Positions 24,144-34,903 of a stretch of DNA of 64,000 nucleotides are shown piece by piece. The stretch's first letter is position 1. The number at the start of each line of letters is the position of its first letter. The notes under the pieces were generated by a model. The model made no database searches, was not told the origin of the DNA, and was given only the letters and a program-made list of their open reading frames with translations. The translations under genes were made by a program, and so were the position numbers. Source of the stretch: an uncultured bacterium (lineage in GTDB: Bacteria > Patescibacteriota > Gracilibacteria > Absconditabacterales > Absconditicoccaceae); assembly GCA_946408385.1 (NCBI GenBank), contig CAMJSB010000004.1, positions 1-64,000 on the forward strand, read 5' to 3'.

Positions 24144-24845
24144 TTATTTCCAAGATTTTGGTTTATGAACGGTTCAAACCTGATTAGGAAGTAATGAAAC
24201 TTTAAGATTTTCTTCCGTTATATTCTTAACTTCATCACATACTTTTTCCATAGTGTGAGCCTTAGCTCATGGTGGCATTAATAGTATAAATTCTTTTTTA
24301 TTTCATTTAGTGTGCTTTTTTACAGACATAATAGATGGGGAAATATCACTATCTCAACTAATAACAAATGCTTTATCATATACATCTAGCAATCAATCCT
24401 CCAATATATGTAATGCAACATTTACATCAGTTCTTTTTTCTTCAAAGTTTTTATATTCTATTCTATCAGGAAGAAAATATTTCTGCCAAGATACAGGTAA
24501 CTTACGTATAATATTTTTATATACAAATTTTTGAATATTGTTTTTACGATTTACGAATTTTTTAGTTACTTCTTGATATTTTCAGAGGATAGTTTGAATT
24601 CATTTAAAATTTAATGCTTGTACATATGCTCTATGTCTATTTTCTCAGTCTTTATCTGGGAAAAAATATGCAGTAAAATATTCTACTTTAACAATTTTTT
24701 CATTATGTCATATAAATTGTCTAGCGAGTTGTTTATAATCTAATCGATAATATTTTTTACCATATAATTTTTTCATATGATGAAAAAAATTGAAACCATC
24801 GATATATACAGCGACTCTAACTGATCATTTTGATTTTTTCGTCAT
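24144..24845 (-). CDS. NYN (PIN-like) domain ribonuclease family protein
   Basis: VRVAVYIDGFNFFHHM, KGIQTILGKY, KRTDVNVALHILEDGLLDVYDKAFVISWDSDISPSI. Confidence 0.85.
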
Positions 24846-24860
24846 CAATGATATTTTTTC

Positions 24861-24950
24861 TAAAAAAAAGAACCCCCTCGCCGTTAAAGAAGAGGGGTGG
24901 ATAAGTAATAGAAGCTATCCGTAGATAACAGCACCCTTATCTCTTGGTGT
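24861..24950 (-). ncRNA. putative structured leader/small RNA with intrinsic terminator upstream of the NYN gene
   Basis: Minus strand: GATAAG..GTTATC-TACG-GATAGC..CTTATC hairpin, then ACCCCTC..GAGGGGGTT hairpin plus T8, 22 nt before the NYN ATG. Confidence 0.55.
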
Positions 24951-24956
24951 GTTAAC

Positions 24957-24984
24957 AGTATATACATTTTCTATAAAAAGTCAA
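24957..24984 (-). promoter_or_regulatory. sigma70-like promoter for the NYN leader RNA
   Basis: Minus strand TTGACT - 16 nt - TATACT. Confidence 0.55.
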
Positions 24985-25120
24985 ATTTTTGTCAAGTTAT
25001 TTTTTAGATAATATTTTACATTTAATTTTTTTGTTTTATTATATCTTTAAAAAAATAATTTGTTTTTTTGAAATAATTTTATATAGAATTATTTATCTTT
25101 ATATCCTAAAAATATCACTC

Positions 25121-25303
25121 ATGGAAAAAGAAAAGAAAGTAATATTAGAAGCTATGAAAAAGGCTTGAGAACCTGTTAATGCTTGAAAAGTAGCAGAACT
25201 TACATGATTAGATAGAAAAGTCGTTGATAAAGTTTTTGCAGAATTGAAGAAAGAATGAGCAATTGTTTCTCCAGTTAGATGTAAATGGGAACCTGCTAAA
25301 TAG
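25121..25303 (+). CDS. small winged-helix protein
   Basis: MEKEKKVILEAMKKAGEPVNAGKVAELTGLDRKVVDKVFAELKKEGAIVSPVRCKWEPAK. Confidence 0.75.
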
Positions 25304-25341
25304 CTTGAAGAATCTGATTTATTTTTTTATTATCATTAATT

Positions 25342-25848
25342 ATGGAATTTGAACAAGTGATTAAAGGTAGATTTTCTGCTAGAAAATACACAACTCAATC
25401 TATCGAGCCAGAGAAATTAAATGCAGTTTTGGAAGCATGAAGACTCGCTCCAACTGCTAAAAATATTCAACCTATCAAAATTTATGTAGTAAAATCAGAG
25501 GAATGATTGGCTAAAGTTGATAAAGCTAGTCGCTGTAGATATTGAGCTCCTACAGTTTTGATAGTATGTGGAGATAAAGAGTCAGCTTTTGAGAGAAATG
25601 GTCATTCTACTTATGAAGTAGATGCAAGTATAGTTGCAACTCATATGCTGCTCGAAGCTACGAATCAGTGATTGGGAAATATTTGGATAGATCTTTTTGA
25701 TAGAGGTGTGATTAGAGAGGAGTTTGATATTCCTGAGAATTTAGTGCCAGTTTGTCTTTTGCCTATGGGTTATCAAGCTGAAGATTGTCCAATAAGTCCA
25801 TTACATTATGAGAGAAAAAATCTGAATGATATTGTGGAGGAGAGGTAG
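25342..25848 (+). CDS. nitroreductase family protein
   Basis: FEQVIKGRFSARKYTTQSIEPEKLNAVLEAGRLAPTAKNIQPIKIYVV. Confidence 0.9.
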
Positions 25849-25928
25849 TATCTTTTTATATTTTCAATTCGTATAGATTTAATAGATTAAATTTATAGAA
25901 TTAATTATTATTTAAATTAAAAATCTGA

Positions 25929-26468
25929 ATGAAATTAGTAGTTTGACTTGGAAACCCATGACAGTCATACAAGGCCACTCGCCACAACATTTGAGCTACA
26001 ATGCTTGAAAGATTTTTGGATTGGGAAAATTTTTGAAACCTGAAATATGATAATAAATGGAAAGCTGAAATACTGACTACAGACAAATTTTGAGATAAAG
26101 TAACATTCTGTTTCCCCCAGACTTATATGAATTTAAGCTGAGAAGCTGTATGACCATTAGCTAAATTTTTTAAAATCAATCCTGAAGATATTTTAGTACT
26201 TCATGATGAAATAGATTTTGTAGTTGGAAGGGTAGCTTTTAAGAAATGATGAAGTGCTGCGTGACATAATGGACTTAAGAGCATAATAGAGAAGCTTTGA
26301 ACCAAAGATTTTAATCGTATCAGAATCGGAGTAGGAAGACCTGCAACTTCAAATATGGTGGCTGATTATGTGCTTTCCACATTCAAGCCGAATGAGAAAG
26401 AATTAATGGATGAAAAATTTGATGAAATTTCAGATTTTATTTTATGATTTTTGAAAAATGTTCATTAA
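25929..26468 (+). CDS. pth: peptidyl-tRNA hydrolase
   Basis: MKLVVGLGNPGQSYKATRHNIGATML, PQTYMNLSGEAVGPLAKFF, DEIDFVVGRVAFKKGGSAAGHNGLKSI. Confidence 0.95.
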
Positions 26469-27003
26469 AAACGACAGTATCGAAAATGTTAATAACGGAA
26501 TGGAAATTATACTGGTAGATGAAAGTGATAATCCAATTTGATTCTGAGAAAAAATGGATGTTCATAAAAGGTGACTCTTGCATAGAGCTATTTCAATTTT
26601 GGTTATAAACAAGAATTGAAATATGTTGTTACAACAAAGGAGCTTGAGTAAATATCATTGTAGTTGAATGTGGAGCAATGCTACATGTACTCATCCATTG
26701 CCTAATGAAAATAATATTGATGCAGCACATAGGAGATTAAAACAGGAAATGTGATTCGATACTGAGTTGAAAGAATTGTTTGAGTTCCGTTATTCTGTTC
26801 ATTTTGATAATTGACTTACAGAAAATGAGTACGATCATGTATTTTTGTGATATTATGATGGGGGAGTTTTCCCAAATCCAGAAGAAGCTCATGGATATAA
26901 ATGGATTTGAATAGAGGAACTAAAAAATGATATAAGAAAAAACTCTGATATTTATACACCACGATTTAAAATTATATTGGAAAAGTATTTTCAAATGAAA
27001 TAA
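26458..27003 (+). CDS. idi: isopentenyl-diphosphate delta-isomerase (type I, Nudix)
   Basis: LLHRAISILVINKNGNMLLQQRSLSKYHCSGMWSNATCTHPLPNE; overlaps pth by 11 bp. Confidence 0.92.
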
Positions 27004-27014
27004 GTTGATGTTGC

Positions 27015-27052
27015 TGTCATTCTGAGGGAGAGGAACGACCGAAGAATCCAGA
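27015..27052. repeat. 38-bp direct repeat copy of the dispersed palindromic element
   Basis: tgtcattctgagggagaggaacgaccgaagaatccaga, identical to 27429-27466. Confidence 0.9.
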
Positions 27053-27056
27053 TATG

Positions 27057-27344
27057 TTATGTAACAGGGCTTAAATCTTGCCATTGAGGATTTGTGCTTT
27101 CAATTAATGCAATTTTCTTGTTTCTATTTATTCATTTCAAGTGTTTCTCCCATTCTATAGCTTCTGTTATTGTAGGAAATTCTTGATATCGGACTAAGTT
27201 GTGAATATGATACTTCTTTGTAAATCATTCTATTAATTCATTTTTATGTTCATAAATTCTTTTTTCTAAATTTGAAGTCACTCAAATATATAAAGTTCAG
27301 TTTCTTTGAGATGCAAGAATATATACAAATCATTTTTTATTCAT
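27057..27344 (-). CDS. single-domain GIY-YIG endonuclease
   Basis: FVYILASQRNGTLYIGVTSNLEKRIYEHKN...LVRYQEFPTITEAIEWEKHLKGINRNKKIALI. Confidence 0.93.
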
Positions 27345-27384
27345 TTAACGTGAACGGTTTGTAGAATATTAAATTATTTTTACT

Positions 27385-27512
27385 GGATTCTTCGGCTAAA
27401 GCCTCAGAATGACGGATTTATGTTACATTGTCATTCTGAGGGAGAGGAACGACCGAAGAATCCAGAAATCTTACTGTTTTTGTCCTGGATCTTTCGCTAT
27501 GCTCAAGATGAC
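27385..27512. repeat. cluster of dispersed palindromic repeat copies
   Basis: ggattcttcggctaaagcctcagaatgac; tgtcattctgagggagaggaacgaccgaagaatccaga; ctggatctttcgctatgctcaagatgac. Confidence 0.85.
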
Positions 27513-27549
27513 AAGTGAGATGAAGTAGATTCCGTGGTCTAAATTATAG

Positions 27550-28734
27550 TTATCTTAAATATCCATTACAGAAGCTTTTCCAATCCATAGCCTTTTTTCA
27601 TTCAGGTTTGATGGCAATATTTACTACTGCTGGGTTGAGATCTTTTCATTCAATTAAAGGTCTATTTTTATTTTCATTATATTTATTTTCATCGAGCTGT
27701 AATTCCTCGATAATTACAGTCTTTTCATTCAATTTAAACCAAATTTTTGGCCATATAGTGTATGCTCTATATTTAGCATAAATATTTTCTAATTTGTTTT
27801 TATGAACATCGATTTCTCAGTCAGATTTTTCTATTTTTTGGCAAATTGTAGCTTCAGATTCATCTTGGGCTGTAGCTGCAATTTGTCTTTTACTATAGTT
27901 CCATAACGTATTACACAAGAATTTAGGTCACTCTTTCTCCAAAGCAGTTATCAAATCTTTCACGGTCCACTCAAATTTTAAAGGAAAAGAAAGCTGATCG
28001 ATGATATCTCATGTATCCATTCAGGCATTCATGTGCATTATTGTGATTCAGCTTTTTTCTTCCTTATTTAAGAAAATTGATTGAAGAGGAGATGCACCGC
28101 GGTATTTTGGTAATAATGATCCATGTACGTTAATTGGTCCAAATGTTGGTATATCCAAAATTGATTGAGGTAAAATTTTTCCATATGAAATAACTACCAA
28201 AAAATCTGGATTCTTAACTTTCAGCCAATCATAAAAATTTTGTCATTCTACACTTTTTTCTGGGTTTATTTTCAACGGAGTTTGAATAAAATCTTCAGCT
28301 TCATTTGGAAATAATTCTTTGGCTTTTACTTTGATTGGATTTTCTTTGAGTTGCATTCACCTTCATGCAGGTTTGTCAGCCTGTGTAACTACTCAACAAA
28401 TTTCAAATCTATCGTCAGAATTTAATTCCTCTAAAAATGGAATTCATATATTTGCACTACAAAAGAAAACTACACGATAAAAAGCTGGATCATACATTTT
28501 TTTATTACTTGGTTTACAGGATAAAACTCTATCGGCGATTGGTGCTAGACCTCTACAGAATCAATATCTTTTGAGAATTTGAACTGCGTATTCACTACAG
28601 TGTGGAGTGTGGCTACAAACTCTATCTTTTAGAATCGGAGAGAAAAATCATTTGTCGGGGGAGATAGTTAATTGATAAAGCTTTATCAAAATTAAAGTTA
28701 TTGTAGTCAAAATCTTGTCTATGAAATGATACAT
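27550..28734 (-). CDS. fmt: YidD-Fmt fusion: membrane insertion efficiency factor fused to methionyl-tRNA formyltransferase
   Basis: [85 protein letters not shown] runs in frame into [17 protein letters not shown]...[18 protein letters not shown]; 395 codons without TAA/TAG. Confidence 0.87.
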
Positions 28735-28915
28735 GAATTTGATTGTTTTTCGTAGAATAGACATTATTTACTCAAATATTAAATCTGATTATACTCTATT
28801 AAAGTTTAGTTTTTTTTCAATGGATAAAGCTAGTATTGACTTTTATGTTTAAATATTTATTATAAAATCGTTCTTGAGAAAGAACACAAAAATAAAAATA
28901 TATAGGGATAATATT

Positions 28916-29437
28916 ATGACAAACTATTTTGAAGATTTGCTTGTAGGTTTTGAGCAAGCAAAAAACGATGCAGTGAAAAGCACAATTTATGATGCTATGG
29001 TAGAATATGCTGATTCTTACCATCCTGGTTACACATGTTACGACATGGATATGTATGTTGCTTTGTACAAGTGTGCAAAGACGTCCAAAGAGCGTAAACA
29101 TGCATTAGAGCATATTTACAGTATCATAGCAGATGATTCTTTTCAGTATCACGAGGAACTCATTCAGAATCTTAAAGAGTTTACTCAAATGAAAGATTTC
29201 TTGAATGAAAAAGATGTCGAGGAATTCGATGCAATCTGTATGGAAGCTTTAGATTTCTTTGAGAAAAAGAAAAAAGAATCAGAATTTGAGGCCTTTGCAG
29301 GTCAAGCCGATTTTATTCCTGAGGTTCCTTTATGGAAGGCTTATGAAGAGCTTAAAGAAGTTGCTGAAATTATCGTATCTACGGATATGCATAACTTAGA
29401 AAGCTATCAGAATGCACAATTAGTTCTCGGACAGTGA
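28916..29437 (+). CDS. hypothetical acidic helical protein, apparently terminated by TGA
   Basis: No in-frame TGA until 29435-29437; the four Gly are all GGN; intrinsic terminator hairpin begins 6 nt after TGA. Read in code 25 it would extend to TAA at 29479. Confidence 0.7.
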   Translation: MTNYFEDLLVGFEQAKNDAVKSTIYDAMVEYADSYHPGYTCYDMDMYVALYKCAKTSKERKHALEHIYSIIADDSFQYHEELIQNLKEFTQMKDFLNEKDVEEFDAICMEALDFFEKKKKESEFEAFAGQADFIPEVPLWKAYEELKEVAEIIVSTDMHNLESYQNAQLVLGQ

Positions 29438-29442
29438 GATTT

Positions 29443-29472
29443 AGCCGTGAGTGTTTCTCACGGCTTTTTTCT
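29443..29472 (+). terminator. rho-independent terminator
   Basis: AGCCGTGAGtgtttCTCACGGCTTTTTTC, perfect 9-bp stem. Confidence 0.88.
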
Positions 29473-29479
29473 TTTATAA

Positions 29480-29507
29480 AAAATCCTGTGAATGCAGGAT
29501 TTTTTTA
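29480..29507 (+). terminator. second terminator hairpin
   Basis: aaatcctgtgaatgcaggattttttt. Confidence 0.8.
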
Positions 29508-29545
29508 AAAAGATATTTCATAAACGAATACAAATTTTCTCGCTC

Positions 29546-29597
29546 AAAATTTGCATAATTTTAAAGTTTTGATTATAATTTGACTGAGGTGTTTTAT
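29546..29597 (+). promoter_or_regulatory. promoter copy 1 (TTGCAT-17-TATAAT plus TGAGGTGTTTTAT)
   Basis: 36-bp exact match to 34835-34870, then TGAGGTGTTTTAT at identical spacing. Confidence 0.8.
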
Positions 29598-29613
29598 TGT
29601 GAGAGTGATAGAA

Positions 29614-32600
29614 ATGGTGATTAGGAAAAAATCAAGAGAAGATTTAGACAATCAGGTAAAATGATTTTTTGAATATGCAAAAAAAATATGAAAAATTTCT
29701 GAAGATAAAGCAGAGGAAATATTATGAATACTATCAGAAAATGACAAATTATCGGATAAAAATAGTATTAGGGATAGCTTATCTTGAAAAATATCATCTG
29801 AGGAGTTCGATAAGATATATTGAGAATATGAAAATTACCAAAAGATGAATTTTATGGAAATAAAAAAATATATAAAAGAAATTAAATTGTTGCCGGAAGA
29901 AGCTAAGCCTTTCATAAATGAGATTGTTAAAATTTTAATTCAAGAAAATTGAAGTATTGAAAATTTAAAAGAAGTGAACATAAATGAAGAAGATATAGAA
30001 TCCATAAGAGAAAATTTAAAATGAAATATTTTAGCTCTTAAAAGAGCAATTTGAGATAAAAAAAATCTATCTCCAAAATTAATAAATATAGTTATTAATT
30101 GAAAAAAAGAAAATATAGAAGCTTTTGCAAAAGTGTGAATTAAAACGACGTCAGATTTTTTAAAATTAGAAAAACTTATTTGTAAAGGAAATATTATAGC
30201 CGAAAATATAGAAGCACTAAGAAAAGCTTGAATAAAAGAGTCTGCAGATTTTGAGAAATTGAATTACATTATTCTAACATGAAAGGCCAGAAATATAGAA
30301 TTATTAAGTAATTGTGGAATACATAAAGCTGAAGATTTTTTAACTCTAACGGAATTAATAGAGTACTATGATACTGATGCCATGGAATGAAAAATAAAAT
30401 TATTAAATACTTATTGAATTGATGTTACTAAAAATTTTCTTGATTGGTGGGATGTTATCCTTAGATGAAAAAAAGAAAATATAGAAGCATTATGGAACGC
30501 ATGAATAAGAAAGGAAGACGAATTTATAAAGTTGCAAAGTTTAATATCTAATTTTCGAACTAGAGCAGAAATCATAGAAGCATTTGGAAAAATATGAATA
30601 AAAACAGCAGATGAATTTATAAAATTACAATATTTGATTTGTAATTATGATACTAAAGCCGAAAATATAGAAGTATTTGGAAAGCTGTGAATAAAAACAG
30701 CAGATGAATTAGCAAAAATGGATGAACTGATTTGAAGTTATAGAATTAGAGATAGAGCAGAAGTTTTAGAAGCATTTGGAAAAGTATGAATAAAAACAGC
30801 AGATGAACTTATAAAATTGAAGGATATAATTTGAGATTATTGTACAAGAGTAGACAATATAGAATCATTGTGAAAAATTTGAGTAAATACAGCAGATGAA
30901 TTTCTGAAGTTGGAAGATATAATTCGTAATTATCGGGCTAGAGCAGAAATTTTAGAAGCATTTGGGAAGGCATGAATAAAAACAGCAGATGAACTCATAA
31001 AATTGAAGGATATAATTTGTAATAATAGAGCAAAAGTAGAAAATATAGAAGCGTTTGGAAAAGTATGAATAAAAACAGCAGATTATTTTTTGAAATTAGA
31101 AAATCTGATTATTAATTATAATACAAGACCAGAAATTATAGAAGCATTTGGAGAAGTGTGAATAAAAACAGCAGATGATTTTATAAAATTGAAAAATATA
31201 ATTTGTGATTATAGAACAATAGTAAAAAATGTGGAAGCATTGTGAAAAATTTGAGTAAAAACGGCGGATGGTTTTTGTACATTAAAAAGGTTTTGTACAA
31301 GTAAAAATATTGATTTGATTATGAAAAAATTTGACCAAGCTGGTATCTTATCATCAAAAGATCGTATAAAAATTTTAAAATACATGAGTGAAGAAAATAC
31401 TGATAGTATGTTTGTGGCATTGGATAAAATAGTAAGAAAAAGATGAGAAGATTTTGTCAAAATTTTTGGAGAAAATATAAGTGAATTATTAAATATTCTC
31501 AGAGAATTTTGATGATGAGAGGATGCGATACTTTTATTATATTATAAATGATTTTCAGTAGATGATATAAAAAAATATATATCAAATTGTTGAATTTGTT
31601 GTACTAATCTAGAAAGTTTAGAATTTCTTCTTGAAAAATTTGATATTAATATAGATGAGTTGATTTATTTAAAAGACAGTTTTAATTATGCAAAAAAAGA
31701 GAATTTAGAAGTAATCGTTAAGAAATATGAGGATATCACAGTAGAACAATTAAAATCATTGTGAAATGTAATTTCATATTCAAAAAAAGAAAACTTGGAA
31801 GTGGTTTTCAAAAAATATCCAAATATTGGAATTAATGATTTAATAACATTAGAGTCCATACTTTCAGATTCAGATAAGGAAATTTTGGAAGTGGTTTTCA
31901 AAAAATACCCAAATATTGGAATTAATGATTTAGTACCATTAGACTTAATATTTTCAAACTCAAAGAAAGAGAATTTAGAAGTAATCATTAAGAAATATGA
32001 GGATATCACAGTAGAACAATTAAAATCACTGTGAAATATAGTTTCATATTCAAAAAAAGAAAACTTGGAAGTGGTTTTCAAAAAATATCCAAATATTGAG
32101 ATTAATGATTTAATATCATTAGATTTAATACTTTCAAATTCAGATAAGGAAACTTTGGAAATAGTTTTCAAAAAATACCCAAATATTGAGATTAATGATA
32201 TAATAACATTAGAGTCCATACTTTCAAATTCAGATAAGGAAAATTTAGAAGTAATTTTCAACTATTATAAAAATATTAGTATAGAAGATTTGAAATCCTT
32301 GGAAGGTGTAATTAAAGGTAAACATGGGAATCTTAAATTAATTTTGAATCATTATAAGAACACAGATATTAATGAATTAGTGTCATTGTGAAATGTAATT
32401 TTTAATTCAAAAGAAGAAAACTTAGGTCTTATTTTTAATTCTTATCCTAATATTAAAGCCGAAGATTTAAAACTTTTATGTGATATATTAAGAAATCTTT
32501 ATTTTAAAGACATTTTCCAATGTTTTAGTCCTCTTGAAATTGAAGATATAAAGCAATATGAGAAAGTTTTTAAGAGTTCGATATATTTACCTGAAAATAC

Positions 32601-34770
32601 TGTATTTAAAGAAGAAAATCACAAATGATATTTAAAATATATACAACAAATTATTGAAATGTGAGGTGATGATTATCTATTTGAGGTAAATAAGAGAGAA
32701 ATTGTACTCGATATATTGAAATTGCCTTTTCAAGATATTAAAAACTATTTATATCATCTATCTGATTTTTGTGGAAATAAAGGTTATTCATACAAACAAT
32801 TTTTAAATTGTTTTGATTGAAAATCCATAAATTCAAAAGCATTGAGATTTGTATCAAAGTGATTTGATATTTCTTGAGCTAAAGATACAGAAGTAGAAAT
32901 CTTAAATGATTTTATGAATTCATTATATCCAAGATTAAATGTGAAATTTAGTGAGATAGAAACAGAAAAAATCTTATGATTTATAGAAAAAATTTGATGA
33001 ATCAATAAGTGATATTCTATACTTATTCTAACAGTTGAAAAATTATATAGAGATGGCATAAAAGAAAAGGATTTTAATTCTGAATTGTGTAAAAGAATAG
33101 ATGAGTATAAAAGAATTATTGATATGTACCCTGAAGATAAAATTCCTGAATGACTGAAAATTAGTACATGAATAGAATTTGAAATGACCAACTATTTTTT
33201 AAATTGGTATAAAGAAACAACTTGAAATGACTATTATGATGTAGTAAATAAAATTGTAGATAAAGCTAAAATTGGAATTGAAAGAGAAGCTGCATATGAA
33301 TTCGCGACAAAACCAGCTACAAATCCCATGATTACATTGTTGGAAATACACTTATTACAAGAGTTAAACTTGTTAGATATTAATGATATGCAAAAACTTT
33401 GAAATATTAAAGCTACAAATTATAAGAGTAGAAATTGAACATGATATCATTTGAATATTTGATCTGATTCAGATATGTGAATAGATGATAATATTCAATT
33501 TATACAAAATCTATCTACAATTATGCCACGATCTTGAATTAGCAATGGAGAAAATATAGGTAGAATTAATAGGTATTCTAATTTAAATTCTAAGACATCA
33601 AAATTTTCTGTATTTCCTAATTCAGAGTCAAAAAAATATGTAGAATTACGTACATATAGTGTAGATGATGTAGAGCTTTTTGAAAAGAATGTATTGTTTA
33701 ATACATATGCCATAATGTGAAGTCAAGCTCAGAAAAAAGTTTCTAAAATGCATTCTATAGATTTTTTCCATTCAAAAATTATTAACAGTTCCATAAATAT
33801 ATCCATAAATAATTCTGATGATCTAATGCATTTGCTAGAAGAAAAACAGTTATTTCTTGATAATCAAGATCTAAAATCAAAGAAAATAGCATCTGAATTT
33901 ATGTTTATGCAAATTAGTGTATTAAGAGCAATAGATTATTATAATAAAAATTTTATTGATAATGAATTATTTGGTCAAAATCTATTATCGAATTTATCAG
34001 ATCCATGGAAAAATTATTTCATTGATTTTTCGCTTTCTGATAAAAGAGAGTCAATTTGATTTGAAGATATGTGACAATCTTCATTGGTTGTAAAAAAATA
34101 TGCAAAAAATTTAATTAAAACATTTAATGTACAAGAGTATATAGAAAAAGATACCCCATTCTCGGATGAAGAAACTAAAAAAATATTAAAAGAAAGTAAT
34201 AACTCAGGTATCGATGAAAAGCGAATTCCATACATAACTAGGTGGTTGAATAAAAAATTATTATGGGAAATTTTAAGTAAATGAAAAGATACACAAGAAT
34301 TGCAAGATGTAATTAATAATAAATTATCAAATATTGATAGAATAAAAAACTATCTTAGACAAGAAACATCTAATGAAAAAATAGATAGACAATATTTGTA
34401 TAATTATTTCAAAACTAAAATGTCTTTGGAAAATTATAACCTTTATTATTCAATAAATACGGAATTTGTTAATAGAATTATAAATCTTAATAATTTTTTC
34501 TTAAAAAAGGATGATGCTAATGCAAATGGTGTATTACAAACTACAATTTTAAATTGAAATAAAGATGAAGAGCCTGATATCTCGAAATCTAGTGTATTTG
34601 AAACTTGATATATGAGAGAATGATACAATTATTATCAATGATGAAGTGAAAACATGCTTTTACATAGTGTTCAAAAAATAGCTTTAAATTATATGAAAAA
34701 TGTAAAAAATATATTAAATACAGATTACCCAACGGATACCAAAAATCTTAGATTGGATAATGTTGCATAA
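29614..34770 (+). CDS. giant (1718 aa) helical-repeat protein with C-terminal amidoligase-like domain
   Basis: Single frame with TGA=Gly; arrays of [ENIEAFGKVGIKTADEFIKLKDIICNYRTRA] and [ENLEVVFKKYPNIGINDLITLESILSNSDK]; C-terminal GIEFEMT...EREAAYEFATKP...GTGYHLNIGSD...RINRY...KYVELRTYS. Confidence 0.75.
30560..31270 (+). repeat. ~93-bp tandem protein-coding repeats, about 8 copies
   Basis: gaagcatttggaaaa(g/a)tatgaataaaaacagcagatgaa... recurring. Confidence 0.85.
31694..32233 (+). repeat. 90-bp repeats arranged as two ~270-bp higher-order copies
   Basis: gaaaacttggaagtggttttcaaaaaatatccaaatattg(g/a)(a/g)attaatgattta; block at 31694 recurs at ~31964. Confidence 0.85.
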
Positions 34771-34834
34771 TAATCATGCGATTCATTTAACACAAAGCAT
34801 AATAAATATTTTTTAAAAATTAAAAAACTAGCAT

Positions 34835-34886
34835 AAAATTTGCATAATTTTAAAGTTTTGATTATAATTTTTATGAGGTGTTTTAT
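34835..34886 (+). promoter_or_regulatory. promoter copy 2
   Basis: Duplicate of 29546-29597 upstream of the next CDS. Confidence 0.8.
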
Positions 34887-34903
34887 CTCAATAAACTTCT
34901 ATA

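Noticed and set aside
30560-32260. Possible CRISPR or non-coding satellite
   Set aside because: The 90-93-bp periods stay in frame and encode protein repeats.
31686-32261. Minus-strand 191-aa repetitive ORF
   Set aside because: Mirror of the repeat array in the giant plus-strand gene; a repeat period divisible by 3 keeps the antisense frame open.
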